Shown in pieces: positions 37,825-46,017 of a DNA stretch of 64,000 nt. The stretch's first letter is position 1, and every line of letters starts with the position of its first letter. The notes beneath the pieces were generated by a model that was given only the letters and a program-made list of their open reading frames with translations, had not been told where the DNA came from and did not search any database. Position numbers and translations under genes: made by a program. Source of the DNA: an uncultured Aliiroseovarius sp. (lineage in GTDB: Bacteria; Pseudomonadota; Alphaproteobacteria; Rhodobacterales; Rhodobacteraceae); contig NZ_CANLNB010000001.1 of the NCBI RefSeq assembly GCF_947492455.1, positions 620,001 to 684,000 of the forward strand, in the 5' to 3' direction.

Positions 37825-37857
37825 AAAAGAAAACGCCCGCCTTTTGCAAGACGGGCG
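37825..37857 (-). terminator. Rho-independent terminator of rpsO
   Basis: On the minus strand a CGCCCG-T-CTT / AAG-G-CGGGCG stem (37834-37857, one mismatch) with a short loop is followed by TTTTCTTTTG. It lies about 23 bases after the rpsO stop. Confidence 0.85.
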
Positions 37858-37880
37858 CTTCTGTCCAAATGGATCCGGTC

Positions 37881-38150
37881 TTAGCGACGCAGACCCAGAC
37901 GCTTGATCAGGTCCTGATAGCGTGCTTCGTCTTTCGCACGGGTGTAGTCCAGCAGCTTACGACGCTGGGCAACCATTTTCAGAAGACCACGGCGACCGTG
38001 GTTGTCTTTCTTGTGCGTTTTGAAGTGCTCGGTCAGGGTCGCGATGCGCGACGACAGGATGGCAACCTGAACTTCGGGCGAACCGGTGTCGCCTTCTTTG
38101 GTGCCGAATTCCTTGATCAGGCGGTTCTTTTCTTCAGCAGTAATCGACAT
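37881..38150 (-). CDS. rpsO: 30S ribosomal protein S15 (uS15)
   Basis: S15 binds 16S rRNA helices 20-22 in the platform of the 30S subunit. The 89-residue protein is full length and has the family blocks [45 protein letters not shown] and [12 protein letters not shown]. The start at MSITAEE is the standard one. It has its own terminator, so it is not simply co-transcribed with the hydroxylase and pnp downstream. Confidence 0.98.
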   Translation of the reverse strand: MSITAEEKNRLIKEFGTKEGDTGSPEVQVAILSSRIATLTEHFKTHKKDNHGRRGLLKMVAQRRKLLDYTRAKDEARYQDLIKRLGLRR

Positions 38151-38292
38151 CGGGGTCTCCTTCATAGGTTAGAGTGGATGGCGCAGGCCGGGATGTCGTC
38201 CAGCAAGGCCCATGGAGATACCCGCCATTTTCAGGCGGATGGGGGCGTATAGAAGGATTCTGCCCTAAACGCAAAGGAAATCGCCAAGACCC

Positions 38293-38610
38293 TTATTCTG
38301 CGGGTGGGGCGACCTGAATTTCTTCGATGATCTGGCTAGCCCAGTCGCCCAGAACGGGGATGAAGTCGATCGAGCCCAGCATATAGATCACCCAAGACAC
38401 AAGGATCGTGGCGCCCAGCACGGACCCCAGGCCAAAGGCCAGTCCGCGATACAGTTGAAACATGCCCAGTTTGAACAGGCTGTCATGCAGGCGAATGAAG
38501 CGGTGGTTGTTCATGCGCTCGACCTCGGCCCGAAGCGCGCGCACCTCAAGCGAGAGCTGTTCCTCACGCTGGGTCAGCGGGTCGGTCGCGTCACTGTCCT
38601 TTTCTTGCAT
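38293..38610 (-). CDS. DUF5665-type small membrane protein
   Basis: This 105-residue protein has an N-terminal coiled-coil (QREEQLSLEVRALRAEVERM) and a conserved NNHRFIRLHDSLFKL segment, then a transmembrane hairpin region (about 58-85), ending in DWASQIIEEIQ. The pattern is that of DUF5665 proteins, common in alphaproteobacteria, whose role is unknown. It is divergent from the RTX gene across a perfect CtrA-type site. Confidence 0.78.
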   Translation of the reverse strand: MQEKDSDATDPLTQREEQLSLEVRALRAEVERMNNHRFIRLHDSLFKLGMFQLYRGLAFGLGSVLGATILVSWVIYMLGSIDFIPVLGDWASQIIEEIQVAPPAE

Positions 38611-38644
38611 CACTAGTTCCTTGTTTTGCGCAGCGGCGCAGTCG

Positions 38645-38660
38645 TTAACACTTTGTTAAC
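38645..38660. promoter_or_regulatory. Perfect CtrA-type site (TTAA-N7-TTAAC)
   Basis: TTAACACTTTGTTAAC fits the alphaproteobacterial CtrA consensus TTAA-N7-TTAA(C) exactly and, being palindromic, reads on both strands. It lies 35 bases upstream of the DUF5665 start and 130 bases upstream of the RTX start, so either or both genes could be controlled by the cell-cycle/motility regulator CtrA. Confidence 0.6.
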
Positions 38661-38789
38661 TTTGGGTTTGAATAAACTTGTCCGCAAATACCCGCCAAAG
38701 AATGCGTGGTGTTTCATACATTCGCAAGCGGTGATCGTCATGATTGTGATGATTGTTAAGCGGGCAAGGAAAAACGGGCGGCGTATCGA

Positions 38790-39989
38790 ATGCTATTTGG
38801 GTTATTGTTTCTCAGCCTCCTACCGGTGGTAGTTCTGGCGGACAGCTTCACCGATGACATAAACAACGATCCCGAAGGAAACGGGGGCGGTGATGACCTC
38901 GTGGGCGAAGTGGGGGGTGCAATGTCATCTGCGGCCAGCGACGCTCTGACACCCAATGACGGTTTGGGGGATGGCGACAGCCCCGACAAAGATCAGACCT
39001 TATTGGATCAACTTCTTGGCTCTGAGACTGATGCCCATTACGGGCGCGAGAATCTGGACAGCTTTGTGTCCGAAACGACCGAGCATATGCTGACCGCCGG
39101 GGACGATGACGTGACCCTTGGCACATCTGGTGCCGGGGCCGATCCAGGCGCAATCACAACCTTCCGCGGCACGCCTGTCATAACCGGCGATGGCCCGGTC
39201 GACGTGGTTGATGCGGGTGCGGGCGATGACACGGTCCGGGCGGGCGATGACGCGGCCTATGTGTTTGGCAATGACGGGGACGATACGATCATTGCGGGTG
39301 GCGGTGCGCTTGCAGCCTTTGGCGGGCAGGGTAACGACACTCTGGACGGATCAGGCAGTATCGACAGCTATCTGGATGGCGGGTCGGGCGACGATGTTCT
39401 GACTGGTGGCACCGGGGATGACCAGCTGTTTGGTGGCGGTCATGAACATGAGCTATTGGGCGATCTGGACACCACGGATAACGACATTCTGGATGGCGGT
39501 GACGGAGATGACGTCCTGAAGGGCGGGCTTGGCGCCGATTGGCTGATCGGTGATGACGGCGACGACGTGATTGATCACTTCGGCCACGCGATGGAAGAAA
39601 GCGGTGCCGAGCAGCACGACTATGCTTGGCACAATGACCATGCATCTGATGTGTTGGACGGAGGCGACGGGAACGACACCTTGATCTTCGGGGCCTCGGA
39701 TGTGGCAACCGGCGGTGACGGCAACGATATCTTTTGGCTGTATCCCGATGGTGAAGATGGAATGCCGGTGGCTCAGGTGACCGATTTCGAAACGGGACGC
39801 GATTTCCTGCGCATCTCATTGGACGAAGAAGAGGGACACGCGGATCTGACCTGCGAGGTGCGCCCGTCGGATGATGGAAATGACGGCGTGGTCACGGTTG
39901 GTGGTCAGGTGGTTGCCATCCTTCAAGGCGCTCCGGATGCGACCGTGCACGACGTCTATGTCGAAGTCCGCGAAAATATTTTCGCTTAA
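38790..39989 (+). CDS. RTX-type calcium-binding protein with N-terminal hydrophobic segment
   Basis: The 399-residue acidic protein starts with a hydrophobic signal or anchor (MLFGLLFLSLLPVVVLADSF). It carries several hemolysin-type nonapeptide repeats of the form GGxGxDxLx (about residues 140-310), for example GGSGDDVLTGGTGDDQLFGG and GGDGDDVLKGG. These fold into a calcium-bound beta-roll. The C-terminal 70 residues are beta-rich. An N-terminal hydrophobic segment is unusual for type I-secreted RTX proteins; no type I transporter is nearby. A CtrA-type site lies upstream. Confidence 0.85.
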   Translation: MLFGLLFLSLLPVVVLADSFTDDINNDPEGNGGGDDLVGEVGGAMSSAASDALTPNDGLGDGDSPDKDQTLLDQLLGSETDAHYGRENLDSFVSETTEHMLTAGDDDVTLGTSGAGADPGAITTFRGTPVITGDGPVDVVDAGAGDDTVRAGDDAAYVFGNDGDDTIIAGGGALAAFGGQGNDTLDGSGSIDSYLDGGSGDDVLTGGTGDDQLFGGGHEHELLGDLDTTDNDILDGGDGDDVLKGGLGADWLIGDDGDDVIDHFGHAMEESGAEQHDYAWHNDHASDVLDGGDGNDTLIFGASDVATGGDGNDIFWLYPDGEDGMPVAQVTDFETGRDFLRISLDEEEGHADLTCEVRPSDDGNDGVVTVGGQVVAILQGAPDATVHDVYVEVRENIFA

Positions 39990-39998
39990 GCTGCGCGG

Positions 39999-40505
39999 TT
40001 AGAACCAGCGTTCCGGTTTTTGGGCATAGGCGATGTAGAGCGGGTGCTTCGGGTGCCCATCCTTGGTTAGACCCAAATGAAATGTCGGTTGGCTGGCTTG
40101 CCGAAGAAGCGCCTCAACTTCCGGCCCGCGCGACAGATGTGCGCCATGGGTGCCCCAGCCACAGATAACCTGATCGGCCCAGGGGCAACTGTTCAGAATG
40201 GCGGCGTCATTCGCCGGACCTATAGGATCCGCTGCCGCCCGCATCTTGCGCGGATCTGTGTCACGCCATGCGAAAATATTGGTCACCCGAAACGCCCCAA
40301 ATCCCAGTGTGCGGGCACGGCGTTCGCAGCGCTCGACCGTCGGGTCGTTCTGCACTTCGGTTGCGGTTGATGGGTTCAACATGATGAACAGCGCCTTGCG
40401 CCCGGCGGGCTCCCACACACGCGTCAGCGTATAGCGGTATTTTTCGCAATCCGAGTAAACGGCCGTGGAATGGGCGTCGCCCTTTTGAAATTCGCGCGTG
40501 ATCAT
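39999..40505 (-). CDS. DUF1643 family protein
   Basis: The 168-residue cytoplasmic protein matches the DUF1643 pattern: LFIMLNPSTATEVQNDPTVE (about residues 39-58), RCERRARTLGFGAFRVTNIF, then AWRDTDPRKM and CGWGTHGAHL. The family is widespread and often found near mobile or accessory genes, with no assigned activity. It converges on the RTX gene. Confidence 0.83.
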   Translation of the reverse strand: MITREFQKGDAHSTAVYSDCEKYRYTLTRVWEPAGRKALFIMLNPSTATEVQNDPTVERCERRARTLGFGAFRVTNIFAWRDTDPRKMRAAADPIGPANDAAILNSCPWADQVICGWGTHGAHLSRGPEVEALLRQASQPTFHLGLTKDGHPKHPLYIAYAQKPERWF

Positions 40506-40593
40506 AGATGCTTTCTGCGGTCATAGCTGACCCTTGGCAACCCCTTGCGTCGCCGCAAATTTGGGCGGAAGGTGAAAGAAAACGGAGCAGACC

Positions 40594-41901
40594 ATGCTGA
40601 TATCCGAAGTGATCCGTAAGAAACGCGACGGCCAGATCCTGAGCGACGCCGACATCACCGCGATGGTCGACGGTATCGCCGGGGGCGGGGCCAGCGACGC
40701 GCAAGTTGCAGCCTTCGCGATGGCCTCTTGGCTGAAGGGCTTGTCACCGGACGAAACCGCCGCACTGACCTTGGCGATGCGCGACAGTGGTGATGTGTTC
40801 AGCTGGCCAGATATGCCCGGTCCGGTGGTGGATAAGCATTCGACCGGGGGCGTCGGCGACAATGTCAGCTTGATGCTTGCCCCGATACTGGCCGCCTGCG
40901 GGGCCTACGTGCCAATGATTTCGGGTCGCGGGTTGGGGCACACGGGCGGCACGCTCGACAAGATGGACGCCATCCCCGGCTATACCTCGCAGCCGGACAA
41001 TGCGTTGTTTGATCGGGTGGTGCGTGATGTGGGCTGTGCCATTATTGGCCAAACCGGAGACCTCGCCCCCGCCGACAAACGCCTTTATGCAATCCGGGAT
41101 GTGACGGCGACGGTGGAAAGCATTCCGCTGATCACCGCCTCGATCCTATCGAAGAAACTGGCGGCGGGGCTGGAATCGCTGGTGATGGATGTGAAATTCG
41201 GCAACGGCGCGTTTATGTCGAATTTCGACGATGCGCGCGATCTGGCCGCGTCCATCCAGCGTGTGGCGCAATTGGCGGGGCTCAAATGCCATGCGCTATT
41301 GACCGATATGAACGAACCGCTGGCGGACGCCGCGGGCAATGCCGTCGAGACCTTGAATGCGATTGACTTCCTGACCGGGGCACGTCGCACCCCTCGGCTG
41401 GAAGACGCCGTTACCGCCCTGTGTGCGCAGATGCTGGTTGCGTCTGGTGCCGAAACGGACGGGGCTACAGCCAAGAAACGCGTGCGCGATGCGCTTGAAA
41501 GCGGTCGTGCCGCCGAGAAATTCGGGCAGATGGTGGCCGCGCTGGGTGGTCCTTCGGATATTATCAAACGCCCCGAAGCGCATCTGGCAACAGCGCCGGT
41601 GATCACCGAGCTAAGTGCGACGGAAGCGGGATATGTCAGCGTCATCGATACTCGTGAGGTTGGTTTGTGTGTGGTCGAACTTGGCGGGGGCCGCCGCCGC
41701 GCAGCTGACAAGATTGACCCGGCAGTGGGCCTGACGCGGTTGGCACCTCTTGGGGCGAAACTGGAAAAAGGCGATCCGATTGCAGTGATCCATGCGGCCT
41801 CGGACACGGATGCCGAGGCAGCGAAGGCGCAACTGTTGGCGGCCTATAACATCGGCGACGCGCCGACGCCCGGACCTGTGGTGGCCGAGATCCTGACCTA
41901 A
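40594..41901 (+). CDS. deoA: Thymidine phosphorylase DeoA
   Basis: DeoA splits thymidine with phosphate to thymine and deoxyribose-1-phosphate in nucleoside salvage. The 435-residue protein has the family signature KHSTGGVGDNVSLMLAP (about residues 80-96), SGRGLGHTGGTLDKM, and VMDVKFGNGAFM. It is full length. GGAG lies upstream of the start. It is alone in the plus direction; two hairpins follow before the convergent dapB. Confidence 0.95.
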   Translation: MLISEVIRKKRDGQILSDADITAMVDGIAGGGASDAQVAAFAMASWLKGLSPDETAALTLAMRDSGDVFSWPDMPGPVVDKHSTGGVGDNVSLMLAPILAACGAYVPMISGRGLGHTGGTLDKMDAIPGYTSQPDNALFDRVVRDVGCAIIGQTGDLAPADKRLYAIRDVTATVESIPLITASILSKKLAAGLESLVMDVKFGNGAFMSNFDDARDLAASIQRVAQLAGLKCHALLTDMNEPLADAAGNAVETLNAIDFLTGARRTPRLEDAVTALCAQMLVASGAETDGATAKKRVRDALESGRAAEKFGQMVAALGGPSDIIKRPEAHLATAPVITELSATEAGYVSVIDTREVGLCVVELGGGRRRAADKIDPAVGLTRLAPLGAKLEKGDPIAVIHAASDTDAEAAKAQLLAAYNIGDAPTPGPVVAEILT

Positions 41902-41907
41902 GCGCCG

Positions 41908-41968
41908 CCCGTGCCGCAGGCACGGGCCACCCCCAACCAGCACGGCCCGACAGGGCTGGTGCTGGGCG
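41908..41968. terminator. Two GC hairpins between convergent deoA and dapB
   Basis: CCCGTGCC-GCA-GGCACGGG (41908-41926) is a perfect 8-bp stem. A second, CCAGCAC...GTGCTGG (41937-41968), forms a 12-bp stem with one bulge. They lie between the stops of deoA and dapB and probably act as transcript ends, although there is no T-run. Confidence 0.5.
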
Positions 41969-41987
41969 GGAGTGCTATGTCACGAAG

Positions 41988-42797
41988 CTACAGGCCCAGA
42001 ACGTCCAACATATTGTATTCACCGGGCTTTTTGTCTTGCCCCCACAGGGCAGCTTTCACGGCACCACGGGCAAAAATGGCGCGGTCGGTGGCCAGATGGC
42101 GCAGCACGATGCGCTCGCCGGGGGCGGCAAACATTACGTCATGTTCGCCTACGATGTCGCCACCGCGCACCGCGTGAAAGCCAATGTCGCCGCGTTTGCG
42201 GGCGCCGGTGATCCCGTCACGGCCACGGTCCGAGACCTCGGCCAGATCCACACCGCGCCCTTCGGCGGCAGCTTCACCCAACATCAAAGCAGTACCCGAG
42301 GGCGCGTCGACCTTGTGGTGATGGTGGGCCTCGATGATCTCGATGTCGAAATCCTCGTCCAATGCGGCGGCAACCTTTTTGGTCAGCAGTGTCAGAAGGT
42401 TTACACCAAGGCTCATATTGCCAGCGCGCACGATGGTGGCATGACGTCCGGCCAGAGCGACCTTTTCCAAATCTTCGTCGGTCAGGCCAGTGGTGCCGAT
42501 CACGTGGACGGCGCGGGCTTGGGCGGCGATTTCGGCCATGTCCACGGTCGCCGCAGGTGCAGTGAAGTCGATCACCGCCTGCGCCTTGGCCATGGTTTCC
42601 AGCGCATCATCTGTGACGGCGACACCCACGGGCTGGCCGCCCATGCATTCGCCCACGTCGCGTCCGACCCAGTCATGGCCGGGGCGTTCCAGTGCGCCCA
42701 CAAGGCGTGCCTTGTCATTGGCCAGCACCTCTTTGATCAGCATTTGGCCCATGCGGCCTGATGCGCCCATCACTACAATGCCCGGCAAATCGCTCAT
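41988..42797 (-). CDS. dapB: 4-hydroxy-tetrahydrodipicolinate reductase DapB
   Basis: DapB reduces hydroxytetrahydrodipicolinate to tetrahydrodipicolinate with NAD(P)H, the second step of DAP/lysine synthesis. The 269-residue protein has the Rossmann start [17 protein letters not shown] and the family block [20 protein letters not shown] with the catalytic His/Lys. It is divergent from rbfA with 89 bases between the starts. Confidence 0.97.
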   Translation of the reverse strand: MSDLPGIVVMGASGRMGQMLIKEVLANDKARLVGALERPGHDWVGRDVGECMGGQPVGVAVTDDALETMAKAQAVIDFTAPAATVDMAEIAAQARAVHVIGTTGLTDEDLEKVALAGRHATIVRAGNMSLGVNLLTLLTKKVAAALDEDFDIEIIEAHHHHKVDAPSGTALMLGEAAAEGRGVDLAEVSDRGRDGITGARKRGDIGFHAVRGGDIVGEHDVMFAAPGERIVLRHLATDRAIFARGAVKAALWGQDKKPGEYNMLDVLGL

Positions 42798-42886
42798 GTC
42801 TGGTCTCCGAATTTCGTTTGGGGCTGTCTAACCCGAGTGCGCCCGCTTGGCAAAGCCCTGTTGCGCCCAAGCGCATCAAGGAATAC

Positions 42887-43315
42887 ATGGCGGATATGGC
42901 AAAGAACCGTTTTGAAGACCAACGTGGCCCCAACCAGCGCCAGCTGCGCGTGGCTGAACTGATCCGCCGGACCCTGTCCGAAGCCCTGATGCGTGGCGAT
43001 GTGCACGACCCTGACCTGTCGCGCATGTCCATCACCATCGGCGAGGTGCGGGTGACTGCGGACCTGTCGATTGCGACCGTCTATGCGCTGCCTTTGGGTG
43101 GCAAAGGTGGGGACGAGGCTGTGAAGGCTTTGGCCCGCAACAAAGGCGAACTGCGCCGCATCGTCGGTCGCGCGATCAAGATCAAGCACACGCCGGAACT
43201 GCGCTTCATGGTGGACGAGACCTTCGACCAGATGGATCACACCCACCGCCTGTTGCAGCAGGAAGATGTGCAGCGTGATCTGCGCAAATCAGACGATGAG
43301 GCCGGAGAAGACTGA
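42887..43315 (+). CDS. rbfA: 30S ribosome-binding factor RbfA
   Basis: RbfA assists late 30S maturation and cold adaptation. The 142-residue protein has the KH-like RbfA fold: [40 protein letters not shown], and [14 protein letters not shown]. The first ATG has AAGGA close by; an ATG nine bases later is also possible. Its stop overlaps the truB start (TGATG), so rbfA and truB are translationally coupled. Confidence 0.96.
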   Translation: MADMAKNRFEDQRGPNQRQLRVAELIRRTLSEALMRGDVHDPDLSRMSITIGEVRVTADLSIATVYALPLGGKGGDEAVKALARNKGELRRIVGRAIKIKHTPELRFMVDETFDQMDHTHRLLQQEDVQRDLRKSDDEAGED

Positions 43316-44220
43316 TGGGACGCCGCAAGAAGGGGCGCGATATCCACGGCTGGCTGGTCGTGGACAAGCCCGCTGGTTTCAGCTCGAACGCTGTTGTGAA
43401 CAAGGTGCGCTGGGCGATGGATGCCAAAAAGGCGGGCCATGCGGGCACGCTTGACCCGGAAGCGACCGGCGTGCTGGCCGTGGCTTTGGGCGAGGCGACG
43501 AAGACCGTCCCCTATATCACCGACGCGCTGAAGGCGTATGAGTTCACCGTGCGTTTGGGCCAAGCGACCAACACCGATGACGCCGAGGGCGAGGTGATTG
43601 CCGAAAGCGACGCGCGCCCCTCGGACGAGGATATTCAGGCCGCGCTGGATCAGTTCACCGGCGACATCATGCAAGTGCCGCCGAAGTTTTCCGCCGTAAA
43701 GATTGATGGCGAGCGGGCCTATAAGCTGGCCCGCGATGGCGAGGATGTGGAAATTGCTGCGCGCCCGTTGTGGGTCGAAGAGCTGGTGATGGTGTCTCGC
43801 CCGGATGCCGATCACGTCACGCTGGAAATGACCTGCGGTAAGGGCGGATACGTCCGCTCGATCGCCCGTGATCTGGGCGAGGCGCTGGGCTGTCATGGGC
43901 ACGTGCGCAATCTGCGCCGGATCTGGTCGGGGCCGTTTGACGCGGAAGATGGTGTGAGTATCGAGCTGATCGAAGAGCTGGCCAAAACCGGAGAGTTGGA
44001 CGCCTATCTGCGCCCGCTTGAGGAAGGTTTGCAGGATCTGCCCGAGCTGAAAGCCAGCGCCGAGGGTGCGACGCGTTTGAAGCATGGCAATCCCGGCATG
44101 GTTCTGGCGTCAGACGTGGAGTATGGCGACGAAGCCTGGGCGTCTTACGAAGGCAAAGCGGTTGCCGTCGGCACCTATCGGTCTGGCGAGTTGCACCCCA
44201 GCCGCGTATTCAACCAGTAG
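43315..44220 (+). CDS. truB: tRNA pseudouridine55 synthase TruB
   Basis: TruB makes pseudouridine 55 in the T loop of tRNAs. The 301-residue protein has the catalytic motif [20 protein letters not shown] (catalytic Asp in TLDP, about residue 46), with [16 protein letters not shown] before it, and [16 protein letters not shown] later. It follows rbfA with 1-bp overlap. The usual next gene, rpsO, is not here but 6 kb upstream on the other strand. Confidence 0.97.
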   Translation: MGRRKKGRDIHGWLVVDKPAGFSSNAVVNKVRWAMDAKKAGHAGTLDPEATGVLAVALGEATKTVPYITDALKAYEFTVRLGQATNTDDAEGEVIAESDARPSDEDIQAALDQFTGDIMQVPPKFSAVKIDGERAYKLARDGEDVEIAARPLWVEELVMVSRPDADHVTLEMTCGKGGYVRSIARDLGEALGCHGHVRNLRRIWSGPFDAEDGVSIELIEELAKTGELDAYLRPLEEGLQDLPELKASAEGATRLKHGNPGMVLASDVEYGDEAWASYEGKAVAVGTYRSGELHPSRVFNQ

Positions 44221-44265
44221 CGCTCCCGCGCCTTTGTGACCTGACGGTCAACAGGCTTGGGGGTG

Positions 44266-44328
44266 GCCGCGCTGACGCGCGGCGGATTTCATGCCTTCGG
44301 CGAGGATATTTCTGACAAGAAAATGCGG
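44266..44328 (+). repeat. Gene-end repeat copy 4 with hairpin after truB
   Basis: GCCGCGC-TGAC-GCGCGGC (44266-44283) is a perfect 7-bp stem. It is followed by GGATATTTCTGACAAGAAAA at 44304-44323 and the extension TGCGG, as in copy 2. It lies between the convergent truB and DUF1674 genes. Confidence 0.65.
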
Positions 44329-44343
44329 GCGAGAGGCCATCGA

Positions 44344-44571
44344 TCAAAAGTCGATGGCGATGCCTTTCTTTTCCCAATCTCCGAAACGGACGGGTTCGGG
44401 GCCGTCACGGCCTCCGTATTCCTTGGGTTGGGCTTTGGCCTCGGCTTCCGCTTTCTTGCGGCGCTCTTCAGCTTCGGCCAGCGCGCGGATGGCGGCGGGG
44501 GGAAGCTCGCGCTTTGGGGTCTCGGGCGCAGCTTCTTTCGATTGGTCGGCCTTGGGGCTATCGTCTGACAT
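44344..44571 (-). CDS. DUF1674 / SdhAF4-like succinate dehydrogenase assembly factor
   Basis: This 75-residue protein has a variable, charged N-terminus and the invariant C-terminal block GGRDGPEPVRFGDWEKKG (about 53-70), the signature of DUF1674. Eukaryotic homologs (SdhAF4/Sdh8) help load the flavinylated SDHA subunit; a role in succinate dehydrogenase assembly is inferred by homology. It is divergent from rsmB with only 68 bases between the starts. Confidence 0.85.
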   Translation of the reverse strand: MSDDSPKADQSKEAAPETPKRELPPAAIRALAEAEERRKKAEAEAKAQPKEYGGRDGPEPVRFGDWEKKGIAIDF

Positions 44572-44639
44572 GCGGCGCTCCTTGTTTCGGTGTTGGGGAT
44601 GATATAGGGCGCATTGCAGCGAAACGCAAAGGACGTGAG

Positions 44640-45899
44640 ATGAGCAACCCGAAAGACGTGCGGCATGTGGTGGTGGACCTTCTGGATGATGTTGCCGTGG
44701 AAAAGCGGCTGTTGTCCGAGGCCTTGCCGAAGCGTCTGGCGAAGCTTCCTGCCGAAGATCGCGCACGTGCGCAGCGTCTGGTGATGCAGACCCTGCGGGG
44801 CATGGATCGCTGCGACCGGATGCTTGGGCCGTTTTTGCGCCAACGTCCTGTGCCACGTGTGTTGAACATTCTGCGGTTGGGTGTGTCTGAGATTTGCAAT
44901 GGCGGCGCTGCGCATGGGGTGGTGAATGCCTGTGTGGAGATCGCAAAGGCGCAGTCCGAGACGGAGCATGCACGCGGTTTGGTGAACGCTGTTCTGCGCA
45001 AGATTGATCGCGAGAAGGCCAAGTGGGACACGCTGCCCATTCCGCGTCTGCCCAAGTGGCTGCGTAAGCCGTTGTTGGCAGATTTCGGGAAAGAGGCGGT
45101 GGCCGCGATGGAGGCTGCGCAGTTTGCAGGCGCTCCGGTAGATTTGACGGCGAAGGGTGATGCTGCCGCGCTGGCTGGGGCCGTGACGGGCGAGATGTTG
45201 CCAATGGGGTCGGTGCGTTTGGCGGAGGCCGGGCAGATCACCAACCTTCCGGGCTATGCCAAAGGCGATTGGTGGGTGCAGGACGTTGCCGCCACCTTGC
45301 CCGCCAAGGTGTTGGCTGCGCAGACAGGCGAAACGGTTTTGGACATGTGCGCCGCGCCTGGTGGTAAAACCATGCAACTGGCGGCGGCGGGAGCGAATGT
45401 CACCGCCTTGGATGTGTCCGAAGGCCGGATGAAGCGGGTGGAAGAGAACTTGGCCCGTACCAAGCTGGCGGCGGAACTTGTCACCGGGGACGCGCTGGAA
45501 TTCGAAGGTGGGCCGTTTGATGCGATCCTGCTGGATGCACCCTGTACCGCCACCGGCACCATTCGCCGTCACCCCGATTTGCCTTACGCCAAGGATGGCA
45601 GCGAGTTTCCGGGGCTGTTCGAGCTTCAGGAATACATGATCGACCGGGCGCTGGGGCTTTTAAAGCCGGGCGGACGTTTGGTCTATTGCACCTGTAGTCT
45701 GCTGATTGATGAAGGCGAGGAACAGGTGCGCGACGCTTTGGCCCGCCACGAGGGGTTGGAGGTCGATCTGGAGGCGTTGCGTCTGCCGGGCGTGGACCCC
45801 GACTGGATCGGCCCCGAAGGGCTGCGCCTGTTCCCGCATTACATGGCGGATCAGGGCGGCATGGATGGGTTCTTTATCACCTGCCTGCGCCGGAAATAA
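44640..45899 (+). CDS. rsmB: RsmB-type 16S rRNA cytosine-C5 methyltransferase
   Basis: The 419-residue protein has an N-terminal NusB-like RNA-binding domain (about 1-140) and a C-terminal class I SAM methyltransferase domain with LDMCAAPGGKTMQLAAAG (motif I, about 238). Two catalytic cysteines are seen: C302 in LDAPCTATGT and C352 in VYCTCSLL. This is the RsmB (m5C967) layout; an rRNA specificity other than C967 cannot be excluded. It starts a co-directional run to rmuC. Confidence 0.92.
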   Translation: MSNPKDVRHVVVDLLDDVAVEKRLLSEALPKRLAKLPAEDRARAQRLVMQTLRGMDRCDRMLGPFLRQRPVPRVLNILRLGVSEICNGGAAHGVVNACVEIAKAQSETEHARGLVNAVLRKIDREKAKWDTLPIPRLPKWLRKPLLADFGKEAVAAMEAAQFAGAPVDLTAKGDAAALAGAVTGEMLPMGSVRLAEAGQITNLPGYAKGDWWVQDVAATLPAKVLAAQTGETVLDMCAAPGGKTMQLAAAGANVTALDVSEGRMKRVEENLARTKLAAELVTGDALEFEGGPFDAILLDAPCTATGTIRRHPDLPYAKDGSEFPGLFELQEYMIDRALGLLKPGGRLVYCTCSLLIDEGEEQVRDALARHEGLEVDLEALRLPGVDPDWIGPEGLRLFPHYMADQGGMDGFFITCLRRK

Positions 45900-46017
45900 T
45901 CACACGCCCATGATTTCGTCATGACAGGCGCGGGTCGCCTTGGTATGCTTTGCCAAAGCCCACTTAGAGGGGCAGGTCGAAACGACCACGAGCAAATGAC
46001 ATGAGGCGAGGCGCGCT

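Noticed and set aside
39200-39720. Repetitive DNA within the RTX gene as a tandem repeat or CRISPR.
   Set aside because: The repetition follows the protein nonapeptide pattern in frame; unit sequences diverge and there are no spacers.
10854-44328. The four GGATATTT repeats as a CRISPR or insertion-sequence remnant.
   Set aside because: Copies are single and kilobases apart, without spacers, terminal repeats or a transposase.
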